Assembly: GCA_002787815.1 (NCBI GenBank)
Contig: PCUY01000016.1
Coordinates: 1 to 47,500, forward strand
Reading direction: 5' to 3'
DNA: 47,500 nucleotides
Origin: Bacteroidetes bacterium CG12_big_fil_rev_8_21_14_0_65_60_17
GTDB taxonomy: Bacteria; Bacteroidota; Rhodothermia; Rhodothermales; UBA10348
The notes below the pieces were generated by a model. The model was not told the DNA's origin. It worked only from the letters and a program-made list of their open reading frames with translations, and searched no databases. This document shows, piece by piece, positions 16,991 to 26,496 of the stretch. The position numbers were made by a program, and so were the translations under genes. Every line of letters begins with the position of its first letter. The stretch's first letter is position 1.

Positions 16991-18145
16991 ATGTCAATTC
17001 GCTTCGTTTATATCTGTGTGTTGATGCTGCTGGTCGCTGGTTGCAAGCAACCCGTCCAGAGCCAGGACGCAGCGGTATCGTCACCGGCGGGTTCTGACGA
17101 GAGCCGGTTGGCTGCCGTCCAGGACAGCCTGTATGCCAGCCGCCGGACAGCCATCACGAGGGCCGTGGAAGTAGCGTCGCCGGCTGTGGTGAGTGTGAAT
17201 GTAACCCAGGTCCAGAATGTGCAGGCTCGCGACCCGTTCTGGGATCCATGGATGGAGTTCCTGCATGGACGGCAGCGAACGCGAATTTTCCAGAGGGAAG
17301 TACAGTCGGCTGGTTCCGGATTTGTGATCTCTCCAGACGGATACATTGTATCGAACGATCATGTCGTGGGTGGTGCGACACAGATCATGATTGCCATGCC
17401 CAACGGTGACACGTACGGGGCCGAGCTTGTCGGCAGCGACCGGGCAACCGATCTGGCATTGCTGAAGGTCAACGCCGATGTCCCATTGCCCTACCTGGAA
17501 TTCGATGAAGCAACCGAACCCATGGTCGGGGAGTGGGCCATCGCCCTCGGAAACCCCTTCGGTCTGTTCGAGGCGTCAGCGCCTTCGGTGACCGTTGGCG
17601 TTGTAAGCGCGACGGGCCGCGACCTCAAGCCGCAGGACAACAGGTTTTACCTGGACATGATCCAGACCGATGCGGCTATTAACCGGGGAAACTCCGGAGG
17701 GCCCCTTCTCAATGCGGAAGGACGCGTTATTGGAGTCAATACGGCCATCTACTCCCAGTCGGGCGGTTCAGTAGGCATCGGATTTGCCGTGCCGACGGCC
17801 CGCGCGCTTCGCGTGCTTGAAGAGTTGCGTGAAAATGGTTCAGTAGATCGGTCCTACTACATTGGGCTCAACGGCCGTACGGTAAACGCACAGATTGCCC
17901 AGGCCCTTGGACTTGACACGGCAGGGGGTGTACTCGTGGAGGAAGTGGAGAGTGGCTCACCAGCCGAGGACGCCGGGTTTGAACCCTATGACGTGATCCA
18001 CTCCATTGGCGGTGAAGCCATTGGTACACGGGAGGAGTTTGTGGCCCGACTCTACGAATACCGTCCCGGTGACGTGATGGATGTGGGGGTGCTGCGTGAG
18101 GGAAGGGATGTGGCACTGAAACTGCCTGTCGGGTCCAACAGGTAG
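16991..18145 (+). CDS. HtrA/DegP-like serine protease, lipoprotein
   Basis: A 384-residue trypsin-like periplasmic quality-control protease. A lipobox LLVAGC places the lipidated cysteine at residue 18, unlike the soluble DegP of E. coli. The catalytic triad is visible as H124 (IVSNDHVVGG), D154 (ATDLALLKV) and S235 (NRGNSGGPLL). One PDZ domain follows (about 290-380, VEEVESGSPAEDAGFEPYDVI). The frame is open far upstream to 16643, overlapping the S41 gene, but the ATG at 16991 gives the signal peptide and leaves a 22-base gap. It converges with the M23 gene across 20 bases without a recognisable terminator. Confidence 0.95.
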   Translation: MSIRFVYICVLMLLVAGCKQPVQSQDAAVSSPAGSDESRLAAVQDSLYASRRTAITRAVEVASPAVVSVNVTQVQNVQARDPFWDPWMEFLHGRQRTRIFQREVQSAGSGFVISPDGYIVSNDHVVGGATQIMIAMPNGDTYGAELVGSDRATDLALLKVNADVPLPYLEFDEATEPMVGEWAIALGNPFGLFEASAPSVTVGVVSATGRDLKPQDNRFYLDMIQTDAAINRGNSGGPLLNAEGRVIGVNTAIYSQSGGSVGIGFAVPTARALRVLEELRENGSVDRSYYIGLNGRTVNAQIAQALGLDTAGGVLVEEVESGSPAEDAGFEPYDVIHSIGGEAIGTREEFVARLYEYRPGDVMDVGVLREGRDVALKLPVGSNR

Positions 18146-18165
18146 GTACCGGTCAAGGCCCGCAG

Positions 18166-18984
18166 TCAGTGCCCGTAGCTGGTTCCCGCCTGCAGGATCT
18201 GTGCGGACCGGCCACGGGTCCGGAACTCCACCGGTATGGTCTTTCGCTCGAGGTTTTCGGTAATCGCGTAGACCTCAAAATGCAGGTGGGGACCGGTGGA
18301 AAAGCCGGTATTGCCTGAGAGGCCGATCAACTCCCCCTCACGTACCCGCTCGCCCACATGCACTCTTACACCTTCCGGGCTCAGGTGCACGTAATTGCCG
18401 ATCGTGCCGTCATCGTGCCGAATGCGGACGTAGTTGGCCCTGGTTTTCAGTGCCGGATCGTTCCCGCCTTGCCTGTACGAGTCCTCGGTGGCCACAACCA
18501 GACCGGAGCGCGCCGCCAGTACGGGCGTTCCGGTCGGCATGTTCCAGTCAATGGCATACTTACCCTGGTGCGATACGTTGCCATGGAAAGACTGACCGAC
18601 CATGTAGCGTGAGCCCACGCTGTAGGGTAGCGCGTAGGTTACGCTGCGTGCATGCTGCGCATGGAGACGTCCGGTTACCCATTCGAACGTAAAGGAAAAC
18701 GACCAGGGTTTACCGGGTTCCTTGATCCTGAGATCGACCAAGGGCTGCGGTAGACGCCCTCCGAGACCCAGAACGAGTGGGAGCGGCCGGGAAGGCGTGA
18801 GATTGGTGAGTTCCATGTCGACGCGGAGCGTGATGTCCCAGACAATCAGGGGGCGCATGGTGAGCACCACGCCTTCATCAGACTCCTGCGTAATGATGCA
18901 GAAGGTGTCTTCAAAACACTCCTCGTCGTTGTCGGTAATAACCGGCTGCGTGACCAGAAGGAGAAGGAGAACGGTAAACAGCAT
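18166..18984 (-). CDS. M23 family peptidase (LytM/lysostaphin-type), exported
   Basis: A 272-residue protein: short hydrophobic signal (1-18), an extracytoplasmic beta-rich domain (about 20-125) and an M23 metallopeptidase domain (about 130-245). Zinc-site motifs are H139 in SHQGKYAIDWNMP with D147, H200 in GNYVHLSPEG and H233-x-H235 in GPHLHFEV; all are intact, so an active peptidoglycan endopeptidase is expected. It follows rpe by 40 bases on the same strand and may be the last gene of the nuo transcript. Confidence 0.9.
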   Translation of the reverse strand: MLFTVLLLLLVTQPVITDNDEECFEDTFCIITQESDEGVVLTMRPLIVWDITLRVDMELTNLTPSRPLPLVLGLGGRLPQPLVDLRIKEPGKPWSFSFTFEWVTGRLHAQHARSVTYALPYSVGSRYMVGQSFHGNVSHQGKYAIDWNMPTGTPVLAARSGLVVATEDSYRQGGNDPALKTRANYVRIRHDDGTIGNYVHLSPEGVRVHVGERVREGELIGLSGNTGFSTGPHLHFEVYAITENLERKTIPVEFRTRGRSAQILQAGTSYGH

Positions 18985-19024
18985 GTGGACCGGGGAGCAG
19001 AGCCTGCAGACAGACTCCGTGGAT

Positions 19025-19711
19025 TCAAAAAGCCGACTTCAGCTTTCCAATATTCCGAACTACCGATTCGTTCCCGCCGAAAACCGCACTTCCCGCGACA
19101 AGGACATCGGCCCCCGCCTGCAGGACTGAGGCCGCATTGTCGGGATTGACGCCGCCATCGACCTCCAGGAACGCTTCCGACCTGGCATCGTCAAGCATAC
19201 CACGTATCCGGGAGATACGACGCATGGCGCCATCAATGAACGACTGCCCCCCGAAGCCGGGATTGACCGACATGACGAGTACAAGGTCCACGTCCGTGAT
19301 GACCTCTTCGAGGGCCGCCAGTGGTGTGGCCGGATTCAACGTGATGCCCGGGCGGGCTCCGGCGGACCGGATCTGCTGAATTACGCGATGCAGATGCGGG
19401 CACGTTTCGACATGGACGGTCACGATGTCGGCACCCGCCTTGACGAACGCATCGACATATACTTCCGGTTTCTCAATCATGAGATGCACGTCGAGGAGAG
19501 CACCATGCGTCCTGGCCAGCGGCCGGAGTGCATTTACAACTAGCGGCCCGATCGTGATATTCGGCACGAAGTGCCCGTCCATGACATCGATATGCAGCCA
19601 GTCTGCTCCAGCTGTGAGCGCTTCCTCGCAGTGGGCACCAAGACGCGAAAAATCAGCACTCAGGATGCTGGGTGCGAGCAGCGGTGCGCGGCGCGAGCGG
19701 GTCCTGCTCAC
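19025..19711 (-). CDS. rpe: Ribulose-phosphate 3-epimerase
   Basis: Interconverts ribulose-5-phosphate and xylulose-5-phosphate in the pentose phosphate pathway. The 228-residue TIM barrel has LLAPSILSADFSRLG (11-25), HIDVMDGHFVPNITIGP (40-56), VHLMIEKP, VMSVNPGFGGQSF and VDGGVN; all catalytic and metal residues typical of the family are present. The start is the GTG at 19711, which overlaps the nuoH stop as GTGA; no ATG lies between it and the conserved core. Its place inside the nuo operon instead of nuoI is notable. Confidence 0.95.
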   Translation of the reverse strand: MSRTRSRRAPLLAPSILSADFSRLGAHCEEALTAGADWLHIDVMDGHFVPNITIGPLVVNALRPLARTHGALLDVHLMIEKPEVYVDAFVKAGADIVTVHVETCPHLHRVIQQIRSAGARPGITLNPATPLAALEEVITDVDLVLVMSVNPGFGGQSFIDGAMRRISRIRGMLDDARSEAFLEVDGGVNPDNAASVLQAGADVLVAGSAVFGGNESVVRNIGKLKSAF

Positions 19712-20733
19712 GAGAACAGCGCCACACCCAGGGCGACGAGCAACATGTTGGCGAGTGCAATGGGCAGGAGGTACTTCCAGCCGAGCGTCATGAGCTGCGT
19801 GTATTTGAAACGCGGCAACGTCCAACGGACCCAGATGAATACGAAGGCGAAAAAGCCCGCCTTCACCAGTACGGAGCCCAGTTGCAGCACGGTCAACCAT
19901 GCAGAGTCTACGAGGACCGGAAATGCACCCAGGATGAGTGCCTCGAACGGCAGCATGTAACCGCCGAAAAAGAGTGTTACGATGATGAACGATGCAATGA
20001 AGAAGTTGACGTACTCGGCCAGGAAAAACATCCCGAACTTCATGCCGGAATATTCGGTGTGGTAGCCGCCTACGAGCTCCTGCTCAGCCTCCGGCAGGTC
20101 GAAGGGAGCCCGGTTCGTTTCAGCAAAAGCCGTTACTATGAACAGAATGGCCCCAATGGGGTTTCGGAATACGTTCCAGCCCAAGAGCCCCCATCCACCG
20201 GCCTGGTCTTCAACGATTTCCGTCAGACTGAGCGAACCGGCAATCAGAACGACGGACAGCACGGCCAGTCCCATGGACAGTTCGTAGGAGATCATCTGGG
20301 CCGACGAACGCAGTCCACCGAGCAGCGAATATTTGCTGTTGGAACTCCAGCCGGCGAGTGTAACGCCGTAGACACTGATGGACGTCAGCGCCAGCAGTAC
20401 CAGTACGCTCACATCCATGTCGGCAATGACCACGTTGTGGGCAAATGGAATAAGGGCGCCGGCTCCCATTGCAATGACCACCATGAGCATCGGTGCCAGC
20501 GAATGCACGAATGGGTTGGCCAGAACAGGAACGATATTTTCCTTGAAGACAAGCTTCAACACATCGGCAAATGGCTGCAGGAAGCCAAACGGGCCGACCC
20601 GGTTGGGTCCCGGCCGGTTTTGCATGTATCCGGATACCTTGCGCTCAGCGTACACCAATACGGAGGCCGATACCAGCAAAAAGTTGACAATCGCAAATGC
20701 GATGAGGGCCGTCCAATACCAGGCTAATTCCAT
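19708..20733 (-). CDS. nuoH: NADH-quinone oxidoreductase subunit H
   Basis: A membrane subunit of complex I that forms the quinone chamber with NuoB and NuoD. The 341-residue product has eight or nine membrane segments and family signatures YAERKVSGYMQNRPGPNRVGP, ETNRAPFDLPEAEQELVGGYHTEYSG and RWTLPRFKYTQLMTLGWK. The ATG at 20733, 4 bases after the nuoG stop, is chosen; the frame extends to 20772 inside nuoG but without support. Confidence 0.97.
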   Translation of the reverse strand: MELAWYWTALIAFAIVNFLLVSASVLVYAERKVSGYMQNRPGPNRVGPFGFLQPFADVLKLVFKENIVPVLANPFVHSLAPMLMVVIAMGAGALIPFAHNVVIADMDVSVLVLLALTSISVYGVTLAGWSSNSKYSLLGGLRSSAQMISYELSMGLAVLSVVLIAGSLSLTEIVEDQAGGWGLLGWNVFRNPIGAILFIVTAFAETNRAPFDLPEAEQELVGGYHTEYSGMKFGMFFLAEYVNFFIASFIIVTLFFGGYMLPFEALILGAFPVLVDSAWLTVLQLGSVLVKAGFFAFVFIWVRWTLPRFKYTQLMTLGWKYLLPIALANMLLVALGVALFS

Positions 20734-20737
20734 GTTC

Positions 20738-22474
20738 TCACGCAGTTTGAGGGTGGGGCTCGGACTGACCAACTACATCCAGGCGAAAACCCCACTCGCC
20801 CATGGCATCGTAGGTCGCGCCCTGAAACGCCGGATTGCTGTCTGACAGTTCAGCCATGATGGCACGGGGGCCCTTGTAGGACAGATTCAGACCAACTCGT
20901 TCTGCGATGGCGGGAATGGATACCCAGCCTGGCTCACAGTCTACCATGTTCGACTCTGTATACCACCGGTCAAAGGGTGTGCCGTGCAGGTCTGCGCGGC
21001 TCTTGCCCACCTCCATGGCGAGCGTCCGGTTCACGCCCCGGATGGCCTTCGCGGGACGCAGGCGTTGTGCATGGCCATCACAGTTGACAAATGTACCCAC
21101 GGTTTCGACCGCCATGGCCGCCGGAAGGGCCACGGACGCGGCGGGCAGTGTGGCGTTCGTGCTGTGATAATGGTGGAGTATGATTTTTACGCCTTCCAGA
21201 TCGGACAGGGCACATACGCCCGTACCTACGGGGTCGTCCTCCATGACATAGAGTACATCGATCTCTCCGGCAGAGAGCCGGGATTTCAGTACGTCCGCAT
21301 CGACTGGAAAAAATCCGAGGCGCTCACATCCCTGGGAGTTTGGTGCGCGATCGTCTGTTCGAAGCCAGCCATCGCCGTGTCCCTCCTCGATGTGTGGAAT
21401 GTAGGACGGGGTGTCGGCACCCACATGCGCCGCAAGTCGTGACAACAGGTAATTGTCTTCGGTTGTGGCATGGGCCGAACCGAGGAACTGGATACGCGCG
21501 CCGTCAACCCCGCTGAGCAAGGTGGCTGCTTCGGTCCATGCGGCATCCCAGTCCCGCGCCTGCCCCCGGACCGTCGGGCCATCGGGCCGGTTCTCGTTGA
21601 ATTTTTTGTAGTCGAGCCGGTCCTCGTCGGCCAGCCAGAATTCATTCACGCCCATGTTGGTCCTGGTCGTAATATTCAGGACCAGGTTGTCCTTGACGTG
21701 GTAGACGCAGTTTGAACCCTTCGCATTGGTCGTCGAAATGGAGGGCGTTTGACTCATTTCCCAGATCCTGGCCTTGAAACGGTGATCTTTCGACGTCAGG
21801 GCTCCCACCGGGCAGATATCGATCACGTTCATGGAGTAGGGCTCGTCGAACACCACACCGGGCGGAGTCATCGGGTAATTCCGGACGCCACGCTCAATGA
21901 TGGTGAGTTGGTGGCTTCCGGAGATTTCCTGGGTGAAGCGCGTGCACCGCGTACAGTTGATACACCGCTCGCCATCGAGCACGACACGCGGTCCGAGTTC
22001 GATATTCTTTGGTTTGGCCACCTTCCTGAACTCAAACCGTGATCCTTCGGGACCATATTTGTAGGTCTGGTTCTGGAGCGGACAATTACCCGCCTGGTCG
22101 CAGATGGGGCAGTCCAGGGGGTGGTTGATGAGCAGGAACTCCAGGTTGTCCTTCTGGGCACGTTTTACCAGTTCACTCGTCCTGTGCGAGCGCACGACCA
22201 TGCCATCGGCCACTTTCATGGAACAGCTGGTCTGCAGTTTCGGCATGAAGTCTATGACCGGGTTGCCATCCTCATCCATTACACGCTCCCGGGTTTCCCG
22301 GTCGACGCGCGGCATGCCGACTTCGACCAGACACTGGCGGCAGTTGGCTGGAGCCGTCATGGCCGGATGGTAGCAGAAATGTGGAATTTCAAGGTCCTCA
22401 TCGAGGCATGACTGGAGCAGCGTCACGCCGTCTTCCACTTCGATGGTCCTGTTGTCTATCGTAATTTTTGGCAT
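20738..22474 (-). CDS. nuoG: NADH-quinone oxidoreductase subunit G (short form)
   Basis: The iron-sulfur subunit of the complex I peripheral arm. The N-terminal 240 residues carry the ligands for N1b (CYHPAMTAPANCRQC and later QTSC), N5 (H and Cys of NHPLDCPICDQAGNC) and N4 (CINCTRC with CPVGALT). The N7 motif CxxCxxxC seen in E. coli and Thermus is not visible after residue 240. At 578 residues it is clearly shorter than the about 700-900 of well-studied NuoG/Nqo3/NDUFS1, the loss being in the molybdopterin-oxidoreductase-like C-terminal part. No frameshift is seen: the frame ends cleanly 4 bases before nuoH. Confidence 0.95.
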   Translation of the reverse strand: MPKITIDNRTIEVEDGVTLLQSCLDEDLEIPHFCYHPAMTAPANCRQCLVEVGMPRVDRETRERVMDEDGNPVIDFMPKLQTSCSMKVADGMVVRSHRTSELVKRAQKDNLEFLLINHPLDCPICDQAGNCPLQNQTYKYGPEGSRFEFRKVAKPKNIELGPRVVLDGERCINCTRCTRFTQEISGSHQLTIIERGVRNYPMTPPGVVFDEPYSMNVIDICPVGALTSKDHRFKARIWEMSQTPSISTTNAKGSNCVYHVKDNLVLNITTRTNMGVNEFWLADEDRLDYKKFNENRPDGPTVRGQARDWDAAWTEAATLLSGVDGARIQFLGSAHATTEDNYLLSRLAAHVGADTPSYIPHIEEGHGDGWLRTDDRAPNSQGCERLGFFPVDADVLKSRLSAGEIDVLYVMEDDPVGTGVCALSDLEGVKIILHHYHSTNATLPAASVALPAAMAVETVGTFVNCDGHAQRLRPAKAIRGVNRTLAMEVGKSRADLHGTPFDRWYTESNMVDCEPGWVSIPAIAERVGLNLSYKGPRAIMAELSDSNPAFQGATYDAMGEWGFRLDVVGQSEPHPQTA

Positions 22475-22478
22475 GGTA

Positions 22479-23795
22479 TCAGACTGCAGCCGATTCTACG
22501 TGCGTAGCAACAAGAGACGGACGGCACTTGGCTTCAAATTCCTCCCGGAAACGGGTAATAGTGTGCCTGACGGGCCATGCAGCGGCATCGGCCAGTGCAC
22601 AGACCGTGCGGCCCTCCATCTGCGAACACAGGTCAATGAGCAGGTCGAGGTCTTTCATATTACCCTCTCCCTCGTCAATACGGGTTACAATGTTTTCGAG
22701 CCAGCCGGTGCCTTCGCGGCAGGGAGTGCACTGGCCACAGCTTTCATGGTGGTAAAAACGGGTAATGCGGCGCAGGAAGGAAACCATGTCCGTGTCCTCG
22801 TCCATGACCAGCATTCCGGCTGTTCCAAGCATGGAGCCGGCCTCCCGGAGGCTGTCCGGGTCCATGGCGACACCGTCAATCATGTCTGCACGCAGAACCG
22901 GAACCGAGCTTCCTCCGGGCACTACAGCCTTCAGTTTCTTGCCTCCCCGCATACCACCGGCGACGTGGTCAATCAGGTCGCTGATCAGCATGCCACTCGG
23001 GTATTCGTAGACACCGGGCCGATTGACGTGTCCCGAAATGCCGTAGAGTACCGGCCCGGGTGAGGACGGGGCCCCGATGGACGAGAACCAGTCGGCACCC
23101 CTTGACAAAATGAGCGGGACGTGGGCAAATGTTTCGACGTTGTTGATGGTCGTCGGGTAATTCCAGATACCCTTCTGTGCCGGAAATGGGGGCTTGATCC
23201 GTGGATAGGCCCGCTTCCCTTCGAGCGAGTTCATGAGCGAGGACTCTTCACCACAGATATAGGCGCCTGCACCCTTGTGGATCACGATGTCCATGGAGAA
23301 ATCGCTGCCCATGATATTCTTTCCGACATACCCCTTGGCATAGGCTTTTTCGAGTTCACGCTCCATGTGCGTGATCCAGTCGGCGTACTCTCCCCGGACG
23401 TACAGGTACGCCGTCTTGATGGTCATGGCGTAGCCTGCGAGGATCATTCCCTCGAAGATCCGGTGCGGGTTGTATTCCATCACCTGCCGGTCCTTGAACG
23501 TACCCGGCTCCGACTCATCGGCATTACAGCAGATGAAACGGGGGATGTCGGGATTCGCAGGGGGCATGAAGGTCCACTTGAGTCCCGTCGGGAAGCCCGC
23601 TCCACCACGGCCTCGCAACCCGCTTTTCTTGACTTCTTCCGTGACGGAAGACGGGTTCCATTTCTCCGTCGTAAGCGCCTGGCGGAGTGCGTCGTATCCC
23701 CCGTGATTTTCAAAGACATCCAACCTGTGGAGGTCTTTCACGGGAGGGAGCAGTACCCGCTCGTAGTTTCGCCAGTCTCCTGCTTTTGAGGCCAT
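22479..23795 (-). CDS. nuoF: NADH-quinone oxidoreductase subunit F (NADH and FMN binding)
   Basis: The electron entry subunit of complex I; binds NADH and FMN and carries cluster N3. The 438-residue protein has GLRGRGGAGFPTGLKW (NADH/FMN loop), CNADESEPGTFKDR (FMN), GAGAYICGEESSLMNSLEG and the N3 motif ESCGQCTPCREGTGW plus a later Cys in MEGRTVCALADAA. It is of normal length and complete. It lies 4 bases upstream of nuoG and 8 bases downstream of nuoE. Confidence 0.97.
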   Translation of the reverse strand: MASKAGDWRNYERVLLPPVKDLHRLDVFENHGGYDALRQALTTEKWNPSSVTEEVKKSGLRGRGGAGFPTGLKWTFMPPANPDIPRFICCNADESEPGTFKDRQVMEYNPHRIFEGMILAGYAMTIKTAYLYVRGEYADWITHMERELEKAYAKGYVGKNIMGSDFSMDIVIHKGAGAYICGEESSLMNSLEGKRAYPRIKPPFPAQKGIWNYPTTINNVETFAHVPLILSRGADWFSSIGAPSSPGPVLYGISGHVNRPGVYEYPSGMLISDLIDHVAGGMRGGKKLKAVVPGGSSVPVLRADMIDGVAMDPDSLREAGSMLGTAGMLVMDEDTDMVSFLRRITRFYHHESCGQCTPCREGTGWLENIVTRIDEGEGNMKDLDLLIDLCSQMEGRTVCALADAAAWPVRHTITRFREEFEAKCRPSLVATHVESAAV

Positions 23796-23803
23796 ATCCG
23801 GAT

Positions 23804-24478
23804 CTATTTGACTGTTTCTGAGACGGGAGGTGTGGTGTACGTGGTCGTCCTGGCTACATCGGTTCGCCGGTTGCCTCCGAGTTCATTCTCGTCCTGGGGC
23901 AGCGTGACCGATTCGAATTGAGGCATGTTGCCTTCGCGCAGGGCATCGATCAGGGCATCGATTTTTTCACGGGTCAGATTATGCACGTAGGGGCCGTTTG
24001 TGACCTGTAGCATGGGGGCCGACCCGCAGGCGCCGAGGCACTCCGCTTCCTGAACGGTGAAAAGGCCGTCCTCTGTCGTGTCGCCGGCGTGGATGCTGAG
24101 TTTGTCCTCCAGGTAGTGCAGCATATCGTAGCCGCCGCACATCTGGCATGAGAAGCAGGTACACACGTCAAAGACGTACGTGCCTTTCTTCTCCTTGAAA
24201 TACTGTGTATAGAACGTAGCCACACCATACACCTTGGCGTAGGGCATGTCGAGGGTATCGGCCACGAGCTGGACGGCCTCGGGCGGCAGGAAGCCGAACT
24301 TTTCCTGGGCCAGCCAGAGCACGCGCATGACGGCGCCGTCGGCGGTCGGATAACGCGAGACCCACGTGGCAATCTGCTTTTTCTCGTCCTCCGTGAAGAA
24401 CAAATCGTCCTTCGCAACGACGGGGTCCGGCATTCGGTCGGGAAGCGGTACTACCGGGTTCTTGATGAAATCGGTCAT
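23804..24478 (-). CDS. nuoE: NADH-quinone oxidoreductase subunit E
   Basis: A thioredoxin-fold subunit carrying the [2Fe-2S] cluster N1a. The 224-residue protein has VYGVATFYTQY and cysteines in DVCTCFSCQMCGG and AECLGACGSAPML; the region has extra cysteines beyond the four ligands. A C-terminal extension of about 40 residues (rich in T, E and P) follows the conserved domain. It sits between nuoD (14 bases) and nuoF (8 bases). Confidence 0.96.
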   Translation of the reverse strand: MTDFIKNPVVPLPDRMPDPVVAKDDLFFTEDEKKQIATWVSRYPTADGAVMRVLWLAQEKFGFLPPEAVQLVADTLDMPYAKVYGVATFYTQYFKEKKGTYVFDVCTCFSCQMCGGYDMLHYLEDKLSIHAGDTTEDGLFTVQEAECLGACGSAPMLQVTNGPYVHNLTREKIDALIDALREGNMPQFESVTLPQDENELGGNRRTDVARTTTYTTPPVSETVK

Positions 24479-24492
24479 AATGGTGTCAGGCC

Positions 24493-25809
24493 CTATTTGT
24501 CGGCTTCTCCAAGTACAGGATCCACGGTTCCGATGAGGATGACCATGTCGCCCATGAGTCCTCCTTCGAGCATGTGTTCGAGGCCCTGCAGGTTCGTAAA
24601 ACTGGGTGTATTCATTTTGACGCGGAACGGCTTGCCGGTACCGTCAGACTGCACATAGAATCCGAGCTCGCCTTTCGGAGCTTCTATGGCGTGGTAGGTC
24701 GCACCTCCCTTGGGAGGAGTCACACCGGTATCGGTATACATGAAATCATGTATGAGTCCTTCCATCGAATAGTAGACTTCATTTTTCGATGGATACGCCC
24801 GTTTCGCATTGTCCGTCCGGATGGGGCCTTTGAGTGTTTCCAGCTTGTCCAGGCACTGGCGGATGATCTTGATGCTTTCCATCATCTCTTCCATGCGCAC
24901 GAAATACCGTGCGAGCGCGTCCCCTTCTTCCCGGATGGGAATAGTGAAATCGACCTCGTCATACTTCAGGTAGGGCTCGAAGCGGCGGATATCGTGCGCA
25001 ATGCCCGATCCACGGAGGTTGGGGCCGGTCATACCCAGTTCAATCGCATCTTCCTTCGAAAGGATGCCGATATCCACATTGCGATCTATCCAGATCCGGT
25101 TGCGGTTGAGCAGTTTCACCCAGCCGGCGTGCACTTCCGGGAAACGTTCCACGAAATCACGGATCATGTCCATGCCCGTGTCATCGAGGTCGGAGACCAC
25201 GCCGCCAATTCGGCTGTGCGAGACGGTGAGGCGTGCGCCGGTCACGTGGTCGAAGATGGAATACAGGTCTTCGCGCATCTGGAATGACCAGAGAAAGACC
25301 GATACGGCACCGGCGTCCATGAGGCCTACGCCCATCCAGAGCAGGTGGGCCGATATGCGGGCCAGTTCGCTCATCATCATGCGGATCCACTGGGCCCGCT
25401 CGGGTACGTCGATGCCGGCTACTTTCTCTACGGCCAGGCACCACGCGACGTTGTTGGAGTAGGGCGAGAGGTAGTCCATGCGGTCCGTATAGGGCATGAA
25501 CTCCTGGTAGGTCTTGGACTCGGCAAGTTTTTCGACGCCTCGGTGCAGATACCCGATGTCGAGGACGCATTTTTCTATGCATTCGCCATCGAGCTCGACG
25601 GCGCAACGCAGTACACCGTGTGTTGCCGGGTGCTGCGGGCCGATGTTGAGCACCATCTCGTTGTCAAGCGCGTCGGGTGGTGCACCATCACCCTGATGAC
25701 GATCCTCCAGCCAGGCGTGTTTGGACTCCAGGCGACGGTACAGGGCTTCGTTGTGGCGCGGCCAGAACGTGAGCGCTTCTTTGAAATCGGTTTTCTCGAT
25801 GATGCTCAT
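24493..25809 (-). CDS. nuoD: NADH-quinone oxidoreductase subunit D
   Basis: The 49-kDa subunit of complex I; lines the quinone site. The 438-residue protein shows NIGPQHPATHGVLR, DIGYLHRGVEKLAE, TDRMDYLSPYSNN, ELARISAHLLWMG and the C-terminal DPVLGEADK ending typical of NuoD. It is separate from nuoC (no CD fusion). The ATG at 25809 lies 15 bases after the nuoC stop. Confidence 0.97.
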   Translation of the reverse strand: MSIIEKTDFKEALTFWPRHNEALYRRLESKHAWLEDRHQGDGAPPDALDNEMVLNIGPQHPATHGVLRCAVELDGECIEKCVLDIGYLHRGVEKLAESKTYQEFMPYTDRMDYLSPYSNNVAWCLAVEKVAGIDVPERAQWIRMMMSELARISAHLLWMGVGLMDAGAVSVFLWSFQMREDLYSIFDHVTGARLTVSHSRIGGVVSDLDDTGMDMIRDFVERFPEVHAGWVKLLNRNRIWIDRNVDIGILSKEDAIELGMTGPNLRGSGIAHDIRRFEPYLKYDEVDFTIPIREEGDALARYFVRMEEMMESIKIIRQCLDKLETLKGPIRTDNAKRAYPSKNEVYYSMEGLIHDFMYTDTGVTPPKGGATYHAIEAPKGELGFYVQSDGTGKPFRVKMNTPSFTNLQGLEHMLEGGLMGDMVILIGTVDPVLGEADK

Positions 25810-25824
25810 TGCAATTTGCTCCTG

Positions 25825-26490
25825 TCAGTCGTCTTCGCCTGCCGGTTCATCGTAACTCTTGGGTGGAACGCTCCCGTGGGCCCGGGCGAATGGGTCGAGT
25901 GTGAGCCCCCCGGACGGGGTCTGCGGAGGCAATGGGAGGGATCCCGGTACGCCGAGGAGCGGAAACTCCTTGCGAAGTGGGTGATATTCGAAATCGTCCG
26001 GCATGAACATGCGGCGCAGGTCATTGTGGCCGTCGAAGCGGATACCGAACATGTCCCATACTTCCCGCTCGTTCCAGTTCGCGGCCTTGTATACACCTGT
26101 AGCTGACGGCACGACCATCTGATCCTCATCCACTCGGATTACAATACGGATGCGTTTGCCCTTGTCCATGTTGACCAGGTTGTACATGATCTCGTAGCGG
26201 TCATCCTCCGTAAAGCGGTCAATACCGCCCAGGTCTGCAAGGTACGTGTATCCCTGGTCCTCCTTGAGGAACGTCAATAACTCTATGATCCGGGCGCGGT
26301 CAACACGTACGGTTCTTTCACCGGCATATGCGGTAACTTCTTCGATGGCATCACCGAAACGGGACGACAGGGCGTCAAGCGTCCCGGCAACGTTTGTGGA
26401 CGTTTTCGCGTGCGGGTTGCTGTCCTCCCCTGCGGCACTGTCGGCGGGAGTGAAGAGGAAGGAGAGCGTTGTCGGCTGTTTCTTGGACAT
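25825..26490 (-). CDS. nuoC: NADH-quinone oxidoreductase subunit C
   Basis: The 30-kDa subunit of complex I. The 221-residue protein has the family core AANWNEREVWDMFGIRFDGH followed by LRRMFMPDDFEYHPLRK. The first 35 residues (MSKKQPTTLSFLFTP and following) are a low-conservation extension. The gene is 6 bases downstream of nuoB. Confidence 0.96.
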   Translation of the reverse strand: MSKKQPTTLSFLFTPADSAAGEDSNPHAKTSTNVAGTLDALSSRFGDAIEEVTAYAGERTVRVDRARIIELLTFLKEDQGYTYLADLGGIDRFTEDDRYEIMYNLVNMDKGKRIRIVIRVDEDQMVVPSATGVYKAANWNEREVWDMFGIRFDGHNDLRRMFMPDDFEYHPLRKEFPLLGVPGSLPLPPQTPSGGLTLDPFARAHGSVPPKSYDEPAGEDD

Positions 26491-26496
26491 GCTACG

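Noticed and set aside
18146-18165. Terminator between the convergent HtrA and M23 genes
   Set aside because: Only 20 bases and no stem of useful length was seen.
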